The notes below the pieces were generated by a model. That model was not told the DNA's origin. It searched no databases and saw nothing but the letters and a program-made list of their open reading frames with translations. A stretch of 64,000 bases of DNA from Phreatobacter cathodiphilus (GTDB taxonomy: Bacteria; Pseudomonadota; Alphaproteobacteria; Rhizobiales; Phreatobacteraceae). Made by a program: the position numbers and the translations under genes. Numbering within the stretch: position 1 is the stretch's first letter; each line of letters opens with the position of its first letter. Shown piece after piece: positions 1 through 9,684 of this stretch. The stretch lies in NCBI RefSeq assembly GCF_003008515.1, contig NZ_CP027668.1, forward strand, positions 558,001-622,000. Direction: 5' to 3'.

Positions 1-831
1 GGCATGGGCGTCTCGGCCCTCCTGCAGGTGCGCGTCGGCCTCGCGCCGCTGCAGCGCCTCGTCGGCGGGCTCACCGCCATCCGTGCCGGCGAACAGGAGC
101 ACCTGGAGGGCGACTTTCCCGTCGAGATCGCGCCGCTGGCGCGCGAGGTCAACGCGCTGATCGATTCCAATCGCGAGATCGTCGAGCGCTCGCGCACCCA
201 TGTCGGCAATCTCGCCCACGCCCTGAAGACGCCGCTCTCGGTCATCCAGAACGAGGCCGCCGGCCGCGACGACGCCCTCGCCCTCAAGGTCGCCGAGCAG
301 ACGCAGGTCATGCGCGACCAGGTCAACCACCACCTCGACCGGGCGCGCGCCGCGGCCCGCGCCCGCGTCGCCACCACCGTGGTGCCGGTGGCCGACGTCG
401 TCGGCAGCCTCGCCCGCACCATGCAGAAGGTCCATCGCGACCGCGACCTCGAGGTGGCCTGCGCCGTGCCGCAGGAGGTGATGTTCCGCGGCGAGCGCAA
501 CGATCTCGAGGAAATGGTCGGCAATCTCGTCGACAACGCCTGCAAATGGGCCAGCGGCCGGGTCGTCGTCACCGCCGAGCGCGAACAGAGCCCGACCTCG
601 GCCGACCGCGCCTTCTTCTCCATCACCGTGGACGACGACGGCCCGGGCCTGACGCCCGAGGAACGCGAGTCGGTCGGCCGGCGCGGCCGCCGCCTCGACG
701 AGACCAAGCCGGGCTCCGGCCTCGGCCTGTCCATCGTCGCCGAGCTTGCCGGCCTCTACGAGGGGAGCCTGCGCCTCGACGCCGCCCCGACCGGGGGCCT
801 GAGGGCGGTGCTGCGGCTTCCGGCGGTGTGA
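1..831 (+). CDS. feuQ: Sensor histidine kinase, FeuQ-like (5' partial)
   Basis: C-terminal 276 residues of a membrane sensor kinase; the sensor part lies before the window and the reading frame is open from base 1. A HAMP-like linker (about residues 10-60) is followed by the phosphoacceptor helix with NLAHALKTPLSV (His73 of the visible part) and an ATPase domain with N-box NLVDNACKW, DDDGPGL and GSGLGLSIV. The short HALKTPL dimerisation motif is typical of PhoQ/FeuQ-type kinases. Established knowledge: in Rhizobium leguminosarum feuPQ lies next to cycHJKL and is linked to iron uptake. Here a cycHJKL-type operon follows 2.2 kb downstream, so FeuQ is the best name, but the partner regulator is not visible. 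Confidence 0.72.
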   Translation, partial: GMGVSALLQVRVGLAPLQRLVGGLTAIRAGEQEHLEGDFPVEIAPLAREVNALIDSNREIVERSRTHVGNLAHALKTPLSVIQNEAAGRDDALALKVAEQTQVMRDQVNHHLDRARAAARARVATTVVPVADVVGSLARTMQKVHRDRDLEVACAVPQEVMFRGERNDLEEMVGNLVDNACKWASGRVVVTAEREQSPTSADRAFFSITVDDDGPGLTPEERESVGRRGRRLDETKPGSGLGLSIVAELAGLYEGSLRLDAAPTGGLRAVLRLPAV

Positions 832-853
832 GGGGGCGTCGCCGCCACCTCAC

Positions 854-874
854 CTCCTGGATCCCCTTCCCCTC
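854..874. repeat. Second copy of a 21-base word from the 22.3-kb palindrome
   Basis: Exact match (21/21) to 22388-22408. Here it stands in the 141-base gap between the FeuQ-like kinase and the lipoprotein gene, without the opposing arm, so it looks like a decayed or partial copy of the same intergenic repeat family. Confidence 0.55.
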
Positions 875-972
875 TCCCCGGCGGTATCGCGCCCGCTTTT
901 TGCCGCATTCGGCTGGACATTGGCGCCGTCCTCATCCCGCCGGCCCGAGCCGGCATCAAACGGGTTCCATCC

Positions 973-1419
973 ATGCGCCTCCGTCTCGTCGCCGCCACCG
1001 TCCTGATCGGCCTCACCGTCGCCGGCTGCGAAACCCGCGAGCAGTCGGGCACCGCCGTCGGCGCCGTGGCCGGCGCCCTCATCGGCTCGCAGTTCGGCGG
1101 TGGCCCGGGCGAGCGCCTCGCCGCCGGTCTCGCCGGCGCCGCCATCGGCGGCCTGATCGGCAATGCCATCGGCCGCGACCTCGACGCCCAGGACCGCCAG
1201 CGGGCCTACGAGGCCGAGCGCGTCGTCTGGGTCGAGGGCCGCCGCTCCGAATGGCGCTCGGAGAAGGCCTACGGCTATGTCGAGCCGGGCCGCACCTATT
1301 ACCGCGGCGCCGCCTATTGCCGCGAATACACCCACACGATCTATGTCGGCGGCCGGCCGCAGACCGCCGTGGGCACCGCCTGCCGCAACCCGGACGGGAG
1401 CTGGACGCCGGTCGGCTGA
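973..1419 (+). CDS. Glycine-zipper lipoprotein
   Basis: 148-residue probable outer-membrane lipoprotein. A signal peptide ends in the lipobox TVAGC (Cys19). It is followed by a glycine-zipper segment (about residues 28-75: GAVAGALIGSQFGGG, then AGAAIGGLIGNAIG) like that of the 17-kDa surface-antigen/OmpA-glycine-zipper family, and then a charged C-terminal domain with two cysteines (YCREY, TACRNP) and many aromatic residues. A structural or envelope-stability role is likely from the family, but no specific function can be assigned. It stands alone between feuQ and the following unknown gene. Confidence 0.8.
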   Translation: MRLRLVAATVLIGLTVAGCETREQSGTAVGAVAGALIGSQFGGGPGERLAAGLAGAAIGGLIGNAIGRDLDAQDRQRAYEAERVVWVEGRRSEWRSEKAYGYVEPGRTYYRGAAYCREYTHTIYVGGRPQTAVGTACRNPDGSWTPVG

Positions 1420-1467
1420 GCCGCACGGCCACCACTTCTTAACGTCGGCGGGTTACTTTCGGGCACG

Positions 1468-2922
1468 ATGACCGAGGCCGCCGTCAACCGACCGGACAGC
1501 GTCGCCGCTCCCTCGTCCATGGAGCGGTTGCGCGCCTATCTGTCCGCGCTCCCCGACTCCGCCAAACAGCTCCTCTCCAGCGAGATCGCCAAGGCGAAAG
1601 CGCGAGGCGAGGAGGTGCCCGGCGGCGACATGATCGTCGCTGCCCTCGGTCTCGCACCGGCCCCGGCCGCGCCGGCCAAGATGCCGCCTGCCGAAGAGGC
1701 CCGGCGCGAGGATGCCGCACCGCGCCTGCTGTTCCGCCCGCTCGAGCCCTTCCTCATCGACGAGCGGCTGGAGACCAAGGTGCGCGGCCGCATCATGCGT
1801 GCCTCGCTGCCGGCGATCTGGACCTTCCTGAAGCGTGACCTCAAGCCCGACGAGGCGGCCGCGCTGGAGCAGGTCTGCCGCCGGGCGGAGGTCGACGGCG
1901 ACGAGGTGCCGGTCGCCGCCGCCATCGCCGATTTCCTGCCGAAATTCAGCGTGGCCGCCTATGCCGCGCTGGAACAGGCCGGTTCCGGCGAGCTGGAGCG
2001 CAAGCGCCTCAACGTGCGCCTCGGCGACGAGCGGGTGCGCGAGGACCTCGCCGACGTGCTGGCGGTCCTCAACGACGCCCCCGTGATCGCCTCGGTGGTG
2101 GCGAAGGCGCCCTCCTCCATCAAGAATCTCGCGGACGAGGGGCTGGCCAACGCCCGCGCCATGCTCGACCCACTGGCGGCCTCGCGGCCCGGGCTCCTGC
2201 CGTTCAGCCTCGCCCTTCTCCAGGCCCGGCTGGTGCAGCGCGCCCAGCTCGTGCGCCTCGCCGTTCTCGCCGCCGACAGCGACGAGCCGAGCAAGATCGC
2301 CGCCAGCCCCTACCGCGCCGCCGTCGACCTCGTCATCGGCGACATCGAGCGGGCCACCCAGAAAGTATCGCGGGCGATCAAGGAGGGGCGGGGCGACCGC
2401 GCCGCCGCCGGCATCAAGGAATTTCATGATTCCGTCCGCTCCCTTCGCACCGACATGAGCCTGACTGGAGACGGCCCCTGGCAGCGGCGGGTCGCCAAGC
2501 TCAGAGCCGATCTCGCCGCTCTGCTCTCGGCCGAGATCGAGGGCATTCCCGGCGAAGTGCGCCGCCTCATCCGGCCGCGCCAGCGCACCGACCAGCCCAT
2601 GCAGCCGATCACCGAAGAGGTGGTGGGCGAGGTGGAGGCGCGCCTCGATCTCCTCAACACCTGCCGCAGCCACGCCTCGGAGATCGCGCTGAACGAGCTG
2701 ACGACCCGCGTCTTCTCCGAGATCCAGGGCTATCTCGACCCGACCCTGACGCAGCTCATGGAGAACATCCGCTCCGCGCCGGACGTCGACCGCGCCCTCA
2801 AGATCAGCCAGATCGAGGCCGCGGTGCGCTTCTCGGCCCGCATCTTCGGCGCCAGCTACGCGCAACTGCTGCAGAAGGCCGCCGACGTCGCCATCAACAG
2901 CGGCAAGGCCTCCGGGCGCTGA
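1468..2922 (+). CDS. Conserved hypothetical protein, mostly helical
   Basis: 484-residue cytoplasmic-looking protein with no signal peptide or membrane segment. The N-terminal 25 residues are polar, followed by a short Ala/Pro-rich linker (about residues 54-75), then a long helical, Arg/Glu/Leu-rich body. I recognise no catalytic motif. Coding is supported by strong third-position GC bias, by the good fit of the frame between its neighbours, and by the helical character; the long ORF on the opposite strand (1453-2865) is its mirror shadow. Function unknown. It lies just ahead of the cytochrome c maturation operon, separated by 143 bases. Confidence 0.75.
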   Translation: MTEAAVNRPDSVAAPSSMERLRAYLSALPDSAKQLLSSEIAKAKARGEEVPGGDMIVAALGLAPAPAAPAKMPPAEEARREDAAPRLLFRPLEPFLIDERLETKVRGRIMRASLPAIWTFLKRDLKPDEAAALEQVCRRAEVDGDEVPVAAAIADFLPKFSVAAYAALEQAGSGELERKRLNVRLGDERVREDLADVLAVLNDAPVIASVVAKAPSSIKNLADEGLANARAMLDPLAASRPGLLPFSLALLQARLVQRAQLVRLAVLAADSDEPSKIAASPYRAAVDLVIGDIERATQKVSRAIKEGRGDRAAAGIKEFHDSVRSLRTDMSLTGDGPWQRRVAKLRADLAALLSAEIEGIPGEVRRLIRPRQRTDQPMQPITEEVVGEVEARLDLLNTCRSHASEIALNELTTRVFSEIQGYLDPTLTQLMENIRSAPDVDRALKISQIEAAVRFSARIFGASYAQLLQKAADVAINSGKASGR

Positions 2923-3065
2923 TCGCGGCGCGTTTGCGCGACATCAAACCTTCCGGAGCGCGACAACCTGAGCGTTGTCCCCCAGGGACGGGTGCTTTAT
3001 TTAGCATCGTTCGAGGGTGGGTGCCCGTCGGCGCCCCCGCATGACGGGACGTTCCCCCAAAGGCC

Positions 3066-4160
3066 ATGGAAGGCTCCCTGACGATCTGGCTCGCCATCGC
3101 GGCCATGACTGCCGCGGCGATCTTCGCCGTTCTCCTGCCCCTGTCGCGCCCGACCCCCGCAGCCGCCGCCGAGATGGACGTCGCCGTCTACAAGGACCAG
3201 TTGGCGGAGATCGGCCGCGACGCGGAGGCGGGTCTCATCGGCGCGGCCGAGGCGGAGGCCGCCCGCGTCGAGGTCTCGCGCCGGCTGATCGCCGCCTCCG
3301 AGCGCGTCGCCGCCGTCGTCGGGGAAGGCGCCACGCGCCGCCGCCGCATGGTCGCGGTCGGCGCCATCCTGGTCATTCCCGCCGTCGCCGCGCTCGCCTA
3401 TGGCCTGAAGGGTCAGCCCGGCTATTCCGGCCAGCCCCTGGCGGAGCGCCAGCGCGCCGCCCCCGCGCCCACCGACATGGCCGGCCTCATCGCCCGCATC
3501 GAGGCCCATCTCGCCGCCAATCCCGGCGACGGCCGCGGCTGGGAGGTCGTCGCGCCCGTCTATCTGAGGCTCGGCCGGCTGCCGGACGCGGTCCGCGCCC
3601 GGAGCAACGCCTTGCGCATTCTCGGCGCCACCGCCGACCGCGAGGCCGACCTCGCCGAGGCCCAGACCCTCGCCGCCGGCGGCGTCGTCACCGCCGAGGC
3701 CAAGGCCGGATTCGAGCGGGCGGTCGCCCTCGGGCCCGGCCATCCCAAGGCCGGCTATTTCATCGGCCTCGCCGCCGAGCAGGACGGCAGGACGGAGGAG
3801 GCGCGCAGTGCCTGGGCGAAGCTGGTCGCCGAGGCACCCGCCGGCGCCCCCTGGATCGGCCTGCTCCAATCGGAGATTGCCCGCCTCGGCGGCACGCCGG
3901 CGCCAGCGGCGGCGCCCGCGCCGCCTCCCGCGGCGCCGCCCGACATCCGCGCCATGGTCGACGGCCTCGCCGCCCGTCTCGCCTCCGACGGGTCGGATTT
4001 CGAGGGCTGGATGCGCCTGGTGCGCTCCTACGTCGTCCTCGGTGAAGCCGCCAAGGCCCGCGAGGCCGCGGCCAATGCCCGCCAGCGCTTCGCCGGCGAG
4101 GCCGACAAGATCGGCCGGCTCGACGGGCTGGTCAGCGAACTGGGGATCGGCGGCTCATGA
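3066..4160 (+). CDS. ccmI: Cytochrome c maturation protein CcmI (CycH)
   Basis: 364-residue apocytochrome c chaperone. An N-terminal membrane helix (about residues 5-25) is followed by a short conserved cytoplasmic loop with [20 protein letters not shown], the hallmark of CcmI/CycH. A second membrane helix (about 95-113) and a long periplasmic TPR-like part that presents apocytochromes to the haem lyase complete it. A Pro/Ala-rich linker lies near residues 275-300. It is the first gene of ccmI-ccmE-ccmF-ccmH; its stop overlaps the ccmE start by four bases (ATGA), implying translational coupling. Confidence 0.93.
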   Translation: MEGSLTIWLAIAAMTAAAIFAVLLPLSRPTPAAAAEMDVAVYKDQLAEIGRDAEAGLIGAAEAEAARVEVSRRLIAASERVAAVVGEGATRRRRMVAVGAILVIPAVAALAYGLKGQPGYSGQPLAERQRAAPAPTDMAGLIARIEAHLAANPGDGRGWEVVAPVYLRLGRLPDAVRARSNALRILGATADREADLAEAQTLAAGGVVTAEAKAGFERAVALGPGHPKAGYFIGLAAEQDGRTEEARSAWAKLVAEAPAGAPWIGLLQSEIARLGGTPAPAAAPAPPPAAPPDIRAMVDGLAARLASDGSDFEGWMRLVRSYVVLGEAAKAREAAANARQRFAGEADKIGRLDGLVSELGIGGS

Positions 4161-4669
4161 CCACCACCGGCACACCCGTCTTCGTCCGCGGCGGCATGAC
4201 GCGCAAGCAGCGCCGCCTGACGCTGATCGGCATCGCGCTGGCGGTGCTCGGCCTCGCCGCCGGGCTGGTGCTCTATTCGCTGTCGGGCTCCATCACCCTG
4301 TTCCAGTCGCCGACCGACATCGTCGAGAAGAACCTCCAGCCCGGCGCCCGCATGCGGCTCGGCGGTCTCGTCGAGGCCGGTTCGGTGCGGCGCGGCCAGA
4401 ACATGGAGGTGGCCTTCACCGTCACCGACGGCCGCAACGCCATCCCCGTCTCCTATCGCGGCATCCTGCCGGACCTCTTCCGCGAGGGGCAGGGCGTCGT
4501 CACCGAGGGCGTGCTCGGCCCCGACCGCGCCTTCCGAGCGGACAGCGTGCTCGCCCGCCACGACGAGAACTACATGCCGAAGGAAGTGGCCGACAGCCTG
4601 AAGCGCCAGGGCCACTGGAAGCCGGGCGACCCCGCGCCGAACCCGAACGCCCCGGCGAGGTCGAACTGA
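4157..4669 (+). CDS. ccmE: Cytochrome c maturation haem chaperone CcmE (CycJ)
   Basis: 170-residue periplasmic haem chaperone anchored by one N-terminal membrane helix ([20 protein letters not shown], about residues 18-37). The OB-fold domain ends with [14 protein letters not shown], containing the haem-binding histidine of the HxxxY motif (His135, Tyr139 by my count). CcmE holds haem covalently before CcmFHI transfers it to apocytochrome. It overlaps ccmI by four bases and its TGA shares one base with the ccmF ATG. Confidence 0.95.
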   Translation: MTTTGTPVFVRGGMTRKQRRLTLIGIALAVLGLAAGLVLYSLSGSITLFQSPTDIVEKNLQPGARMRLGGLVEAGSVRRGQNMEVAFTVTDGRNAIPVSYRGILPDLFREGQGVVTEGVLGPDRAFRADSVLARHDENYMPKEVADSLKRQGHWKPGDPAPNPNAPARSN

Positions 4670-6657
4670 TGTCCCCCGAGATCGGCCATTTCGCCCTCGT
4701 CCTCGGCCTCGCTCTGGCGCTCGTCCAGTCGGTCGTGCCCATCTGGGGGTCGCGGCGTGGCGATAACGCCCTCATGGCCACCGCCCCGCCGGTGGCCCTC
4801 GGCCAGTTCGCCTTCGTGGCGCTCGCCTTCGCGACGCTGACCCACGCCTATCTCGTTTCCGACTTCTCGGTCGAGAACGTGTTCATGAACAGCCATTCCA
4901 CCAAGCCGCTGATCTACAAGATCTCCGGCGTCTGGGGGAACCACGAGGGCTCCATGGTCCTCTGGGTGCTGATCCTCACCCTGTTCTCGGCGCTGGTGGC
5001 GCTGTTCGGCCGCAACCTGCCGCTGACCCTGAAAGCCAACGTGCTGGCGGTGCAGGGCTGGATCACCGCTGCCTTCCTGCTCTTCATCCTGAAGACCTCC
5101 AACCCCTTCGCCCGCATCACCCCGGCCCCGATGGAGGGCCGCGACCTCAACCCGCTGCTGCAGGACGTCGGCCTCGCCATCCATCCGCCGCTGCTCTATC
5201 TCGGCTATGTCGGCTTCTCCATGTCCTTCGCCTTCGCCGTGGCGGCGCTGATCGACGGCAAGCTCGACGCCGCCTGGGCGCGCTGGGTCAGGCCCTGGAC
5301 GCTGGTCGCCTGGATCTTCCTCACCGCCGGCATCTCCATGGGCTCCTACTGGGCCTATTACGAGCTGGGCTGGGGCGGCTGGTGGTTCTGGGACCCGGTG
5401 GAGAACGCCTCGCTCATGCCCTGGCTCGCCGGCACCGCGCTGCTCCATTCCGCCATCGTCATGGAGAAGCGCGAGGCGCTGAAGGTCTGGACGGTGCTGC
5501 TCGCCATTCTCACCTTCTCGCTGTCGCTCCTCGGCACCTTCCTGGTGCGCTCCGGCGTGCTGACCTCGGTCCACGCCTTCGCCGTCGATCCTGAGCGCGG
5601 CGTCTTCATTCTGGCCATCCTCGTCGCCTTCATCGGCGGCTCGCTGGCGCTCTATGCGTGGCGCGCGCCGACCCTGAAGCAGGGCGGCCTCTTCGCGCCG
5701 GTGTCGCGCGAGGGCGCGCTCGTCCTCAACAACCTGTTCCTCACCGCCGCCTGCGCCGCCGTCCTCGTCGGCACGCTCTATCCGCTGGCGCTGGAAACGC
5801 TGACGGGTGCCAAGATCTCCGTCGGCCCGCCCTTCTTCAACTGGACCTTCGGCCCGCTCATGGTGCCGCTGATGATCGCCATGGTCTTCGGCCCCTTCCT
5901 CGCCTGGAAGCGCGGCGATCTCGTCGCGGTGACGCAGCGCCTCACCCTCGCCTTCGCGGCGGCGATCCTCGCCACCCTGGTCGCCTATGCGGTGAGCACC
6001 GGCGGACCGGTGATGGCGCCGCTCTTCATCGGCCTCGCCTTCTACGTCATCGTCGGCGCGCTGCTCGACATCGCCGAGCGCGTCCAGCTCTTCCGCGCGC
6101 CGGCGGCCACCAGCCTCGCCCGCGCCCGCGGCCTGCCGCGCTCGGCCTGGGGTGCCGCCATCGCCCATGCCGGCGTCGGCGTGATGCTGCTCGGCATCGT
6201 CGGCGAGACCGCCTACAAGCAGGAGACCATCGTGCAGATGCGGCCGGGCGACAGCGTCTCCGTCGCCGGCTGGGACATCACGCTGCAGGGCCTCGTGCCT
6301 GTGCAGGGCCCGAACTACCGTGACCTCGTGGCGCGCCTGACGGTGCGCGAGGGCGGCGTCGACGCCGGCACGCTCGCCCCCGCCAAGCGCGTCTATACGG
6401 CCCGCGCCATGCCGACGACGGAAGCGGCGTTGAAGACCCGCGGCGTCTCCCAGCTCTACGTCTCGCCGGGCGATGCCGGCACCGACGGCTCCATCGCCCT
6501 GCGCTTCTTCTACAAGCCCATGGTGCTGCTCATCTGGATCGGCACGTTGGTGATGATGCTGGGTGGCGCCCTGTCGCTCTCCGACCGGCGGCTGAGGGTC
6601 GGCGCGCCGAAGCCCTCGGCCCGCCGCGCCGCCGCCGCCGTCCAGCCGGCGGAGTAG
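4669..6657 (+). CDS. ccmF: Cytochrome c haem lyase subunit CcmF (CycK)
   Basis: 662-residue multi-helix inner-membrane protein, the usual CcmF length. The start ATG at 4669 overlaps the ccmE stop (TGATG); the open frame runs further upstream but only as out-of-frame reading through ccmI/ccmE. The tryptophan-rich WWD signature is clear (GWGGWWFWDPVENASLMPWL, about residues 235-254), with histidines in flanking loops that serve as haem ligands in the family. It is the core of the haem lyase that receives haem from CcmE and joins it to apocytochrome c. Three bases separate it from ccmH. Confidence 0.95.
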   Translation: MSPEIGHFALVLGLALALVQSVVPIWGSRRGDNALMATAPPVALGQFAFVALAFATLTHAYLVSDFSVENVFMNSHSTKPLIYKISGVWGNHEGSMVLWVLILTLFSALVALFGRNLPLTLKANVLAVQGWITAAFLLFILKTSNPFARITPAPMEGRDLNPLLQDVGLAIHPPLLYLGYVGFSMSFAFAVAALIDGKLDAAWARWVRPWTLVAWIFLTAGISMGSYWAYYELGWGGWWFWDPVENASLMPWLAGTALLHSAIVMEKREALKVWTVLLAILTFSLSLLGTFLVRSGVLTSVHAFAVDPERGVFILAILVAFIGGSLALYAWRAPTLKQGGLFAPVSREGALVLNNLFLTAACAAVLVGTLYPLALETLTGAKISVGPPFFNWTFGPLMVPLMIAMVFGPFLAWKRGDLVAVTQRLTLAFAAAILATLVAYAVSTGGPVMAPLFIGLAFYVIVGALLDIAERVQLFRAPAATSLARARGLPRSAWGAAIAHAGVGVMLLGIVGETAYKQETIVQMRPGDSVSVAGWDITLQGLVPVQGPNYRDLVARLTVREGGVDAGTLAPAKRVYTARAMPTTEAALKTRGVSQLYVSPGDAGTDGSIALRFFYKPMVLLIWIGTLVMMLGGALSLSDRRLRVGAPKPSARRAAAAVQPAE

Positions 6658-6660
6658 GCG

Positions 6661-7113
6661 ATGCGCGTCCTCGCCCTTCTGCTCGCGCTCATGACCGCGA
6701 CGCCCGCCTTCGCCGTCCTGCCGGGCGAGCGCCTCGCCGATCCGCGCCTCGAGGAGCGCGCGCGGGCGCTGAGCCAGGATCTGCGCTGCATGGTCTGCCA
6801 GAACCAGTCGATCGACGATTCCGACGCGCCGCTCGCCCGCGACCTCCGGGTGCTGGTGCGCGAGCGGCTGGCTGCGGGCGACAGCGACAGGCAGGTGTTG
6901 GACTTCCTCGTCGCCCGCTACGGCGAATTCGTCCTGCTGCGCCCGCGCTTCGGCTGGCACACGGCTGTGCTCTGGGGGGCGCCGATCGTCTTCCTGCTCG
7001 CCGGCATCGGCTATCTCCTCATGGCCGCCCGCCGGCGCAAGCCTTCGCCCGTCGCGGTCACGCCGCTGAGCGATGAAGAGAAGGCCAAGCTCGAGGCGGC
7101 GCTCAAGTCCTGA
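6661..7113 (+). CDS. ccmH: Cytochrome c maturation thiol-reductase subunit CcmH (CycL)
   Basis: 150-residue CcmH. A signal peptide (about residues 1-18) precedes the periplasmic domain with the redox motif [11 protein letters not shown] (CxxC), and a C-terminal membrane anchor (about residues 101-122) ends in a short charged tail. The CxxC reduces the apocytochrome haem-binding cysteines before ligation. Last gene of the ccm operon; the 168 bases up to degP carry no clear hairpin. Confidence 0.95.
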   Translation: MRVLALLLALMTATPAFAVLPGERLADPRLEERARALSQDLRCMVCQNQSIDDSDAPLARDLRVLVRERLAAGDSDRQVLDFLVARYGEFVLLRPRFGWHTAVLWGAPIVFLLAGIGYLLMAARRRKPSPVAVTPLSDEEKAKLEAALKS

Positions 7114-7281
7114 TGCGGCTGGGGCCACGACCCCATCGGCAGTGAAGCAGCCGCCGCACTCCCCACCGCGGCACCTTACGAAGATGTAATGTCCCCGACA
7201 GGGTGAGGTAATCCGCCCTGCGCCAATCTCCCCTCACACACGGCGCAGACCCCGTGTCCCCTCATTCGTGGAGATTCCCCC

Positions 7282-8811
7282 ATGACGTCCCGTATTCGTG
7301 CCGCCCTTCTCGGCACCGTCGCAATCGCCGCCGTCGGCGCCGGCGTCCTGGCCTTCGAGCCCGCCCGCGCCCCCTTCGTCGCCAGCGCCACCGCCCAGGG
7401 CGCGATCACCGCGCCCAATTCCTTCGCCGACGTCGTCGAGCGGGTGAAGCCCGCCGTCGTCTCCGTCCGCGTCACCCAGGCCGCCCCGCAGGCCATGAAC
7501 TATCGCGAGCTGCCGGGCATGGACGAGGACGACAACGGCCAGATGGAGCGGTTCATGCGCCGCTTCGGCGAGCAGTTCCGCAACGACCCGCGCTTCGGCG
7601 GCCCCGGCACCCCCGGCGGCCCGCGCTTCGGCGGCCCCCGTGGCCCCGGCGGCCCGCGCGGCATGTCCCAGGGCTCCGGCTTCTTCATCTCCGCCGACGG
7701 CTACCTCGTCACCAACAATCATGTGGTGCGCGGCGCCACCGAGGCCGACATCGTCCTCGACAGTGGCCGCACCGTGAAGGCCAGGGTGGTGGGCACCGAC
7801 CCGCGCACCGACCTCGCCCTGCTGAAGGCCGAGGGCACGGACTTCCCCTTCGTCCGCTTCGCCGCCAATGCCCCGCGCATCGGCGACTGGGTGCTGGCGG
7901 TCGGCAACCCCTTCGGCCTCGGCGGCACGGTCACGGCCGGCATCGTCTCGGCCCGTGGCCGCGACATCGGCTCGGGTCCCTATGACGACTTCATCCAGAT
8001 CGACGCGGCGGTGAACCGCGGCAATTCCGGCGGTCCGACCTTCAACGCCAACGGCGAGGTGATCGGCGTCAACACGGCGATCTTCTCCCCCTCGGGCGGC
8101 AATGTCGGCATCGCCTTCGCCATTCCCTCCGAGACGACCAAGACCGTCATCGCCGCGCTGCGCGAGGGCGGCACGGTGGAGCGCGGCTGGATCGGCGTGC
8201 AGATCCAGGCGATCACGCCTGAGATCGCCGAGGGCCTGAAGCTGCCGAAGCCGGAGGGCGCCCTCGTCGCCGGCGTGCAGGCGGGAAGCCCCGCGGCCAG
8301 CAGCGACCTGAAGCCCTCCGACGTCATCGTCGCGGTGGACGGCCAGCCGGTGAAGGACGCCCGCGAGCTCAGCCGCCGCATCGCGGCGGTGCGGCCCGGC
8401 ACCACGGTGCGCCTGACCGTCATCCGTGACGGCGCCGAGCGCGCCTTCCCGCTCACCCTCGGCCGACTGCCTGGCGACGAGGCCTCGGCCCAGCCCGGCC
8501 GCCGCGCCCCCGGCGGCGAGCCGGCTCCCGAGGCGGCGCCGGTCACCCCGCGTCTCGGCCTTTCGGTCGAGCCGGCCGGCCGCGGCGAAGGCATGGTGGT
8601 TACCGAGGTCGACCCCTCCGGGCCCGCCGCCCAGCGCGGCATCCGTCCCGGCGACGTCATCCTCGACGTGGCGGGCCGTTCGGTCTCCTCGCTGCGTGAC
8701 GTGCGCGAGGCGCTGAACGCCGCCCGCGCCGACGGCCGCCGCTCGGCCCTGATCCGGCTGCGTTCGGGCGAGGGCCAGCGCTTCGTCGCCATTCCGCTCA
8801 ACCCGAGCTGA
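7282..8811 (+). CDS. degP: Periplasmic serine protease of the DegP/HtrA (Do) family
   Basis: 509-residue Do-type protease. Signal peptide (about residues 1-40), trypsin-like domain with catalytic His147 (TNNHVVRG), Asp177 (DPRTDLALL) and Ser249 (RGNSGGP), then two PDZ domains (about residues 285-380 and 420-505) joined by a Pro/Ala/Glu-rich linker. Unusual is a low-complexity Gly-Pro-Arg segment around residues 107-131 with repeated FGGP/PGGP units, in the LA-loop position used by DegP-type proteins for oligomer control. Role: degradation or refolding of misfolded envelope proteins. In rhizobia a degP homologue follows the cyc operon, as here. Confidence 0.95.
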   Translation: MTSRIRAALLGTVAIAAVGAGVLAFEPARAPFVASATAQGAITAPNSFADVVERVKPAVVSVRVTQAAPQAMNYRELPGMDEDDNGQMERFMRRFGEQFRNDPRFGGPGTPGGPRFGGPRGPGGPRGMSQGSGFFISADGYLVTNNHVVRGATEADIVLDSGRTVKARVVGTDPRTDLALLKAEGTDFPFVRFAANAPRIGDWVLAVGNPFGLGGTVTAGIVSARGRDIGSGPYDDFIQIDAAVNRGNSGGPTFNANGEVIGVNTAIFSPSGGNVGIAFAIPSETTKTVIAALREGGTVERGWIGVQIQAITPEIAEGLKLPKPEGALVAGVQAGSPAASSDLKPSDVIVAVDGQPVKDARELSRRIAAVRPGTTVRLTVIRDGAERAFPLTLGRLPGDEASAQPGRRAPGGEPAPEAAPVTPRLGLSVEPAGRGEGMVVTEVDPSGPAAQRGIRPGDVILDVAGRSVSSLRDVREALNAARADGRRSALIRLRSGEGQRFVAIPLNPS

Positions 8812-8822
8812 GGCGATGTCCT

Positions 8823-8848
8823 CCGGCGTCGAACCTTTCCGACGCCGG
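8823..8848 (+). terminator. Hairpin downstream of degP
   Basis: Perfect 9-bp inverted repeat (CCGGCGTCG / CGACGCCGG) with an 8-base loop, twelve bases after the degP stop. There is no T-run behind it, so intrinsic termination is uncertain; an mRNA-end-stabilising stem is possible. Confidence 0.4.
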
Positions 8849-9012
8849 CCACCACTCACGAGTGATCCCGCGCCGGCAACCCCAGTCGCCCCCCGCCGGC
8901 CTGGATCCTCTCGAGCGGGGCGGTCGGATCTCCATGTCCGGCCGCCTCGTTTTTCGGTGTTTTGCCGACCCCGTCTCGCACAGCGCCCGAGAGCCCGTGT
9001 AACATGCCCTCC

Positions 9013-9684
9013 ATGCGGATTCTGATCATCGAGGACGACCGCGAGGCGGCGTCCTATCTCGTCAAGGCCTTCAAGGAGGCGGGCCACGTGGCCGACCACG
9101 CCGCCGACGGCGAGGACGGGCTCGCCATGGCCTCCGACGGGCCCTACGACGTGCTCATCGTCGACCGCATGCTGCCGAAGAAGGACGGCCTCGCCGTCAT
9201 CGCCGAACTCAGGGCCGCCGGCCGGGACACGCCGGCGCTGATCCTCTCCGCCCTCGGTCAGGTCGACGACCGGGTGAAGGGCCTGCGCGCCGGCGGCGAC
9301 GATTATCTGCCCAAGCCCTACTCCTTCTCCGAGCTCCTCGCCCGCATCGAGGTGCTCTCCCGCCGCCGCACCACCGGCGCGCCGGAGACCGTCTATCGTG
9401 TCGGCGACCTCGAACTCGACCGGCTCTCCCACCGCGTCAGCCGCGGCGGCGGGGAGATCATCCTGCAGCCGCGCGAGTTCCGCCTGCTCGAATATCTGAT
9501 GAAGAATGCCGGCCAGGTCGTCACCCGCACCATGCTGCTGGAACACGTCTGGGACTATCACTTCGACCCCCAGACCAACGTCATCGACGTCCATGTCTCG
9601 CGGCTGCGCGCCAAGATCGACAAGGGCTTCGACAAGCCGCTCATCCACACGATCCGCGGCGCGGGATATACGGTGCGCCCGTGA
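9013..9684 (+). CDS. OmpR/PhoB-family response regulator
   Basis: 223-residue DNA-binding response regulator. Receiver domain with acidic pocket EDD (residues 7-9), phospho-acceptor Asp51 (VLIVDRML) and the conserved lysine in LPKPYSF; the winged-helix output domain follows (about residues 125-220, with QPREFRLLEYL and the VIDVHVSRLR recognition region). I use the ATG at 9013 because MRILIIEDD is the normal receiver start; an ATG at 9004 would add three residues. The stop overlaps the GTG start of the next gene by four bases, so the kinase at 9681 is its partner. Confidence 0.93.
   Translation: MRILIIEDDREAASYLVKAFKEAGHVADHAADGEDGLAMASDGPYDVLIVDRMLPKKDGLAVIAELRAAGRDTPALILSALGQVDDRVKGLRAGGDDYLPKPYSFSELLARIEVLSRRRTTGAPETVYRVGDLELDRLSHRVSRGGGEIILQPREFRLLEYLMKNAGQVVTRTMLLEHVWDYHFDPQTNVIDVHVSRLRAKIDKGFDKPLIHTIRGAGYTVRP

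Noticed and set aside
4570-7128. An 852-codon minus-strand frame across ccmF and ccmH
   Set aside because: Mirror shadow of the ccm genes with low-complexity composition and no domain.
7114-7281. A sigma-E or heat-shock promoter before degP
   Set aside because: Expected from function, but I could not find a convincing -35/-10 pair in the gap.
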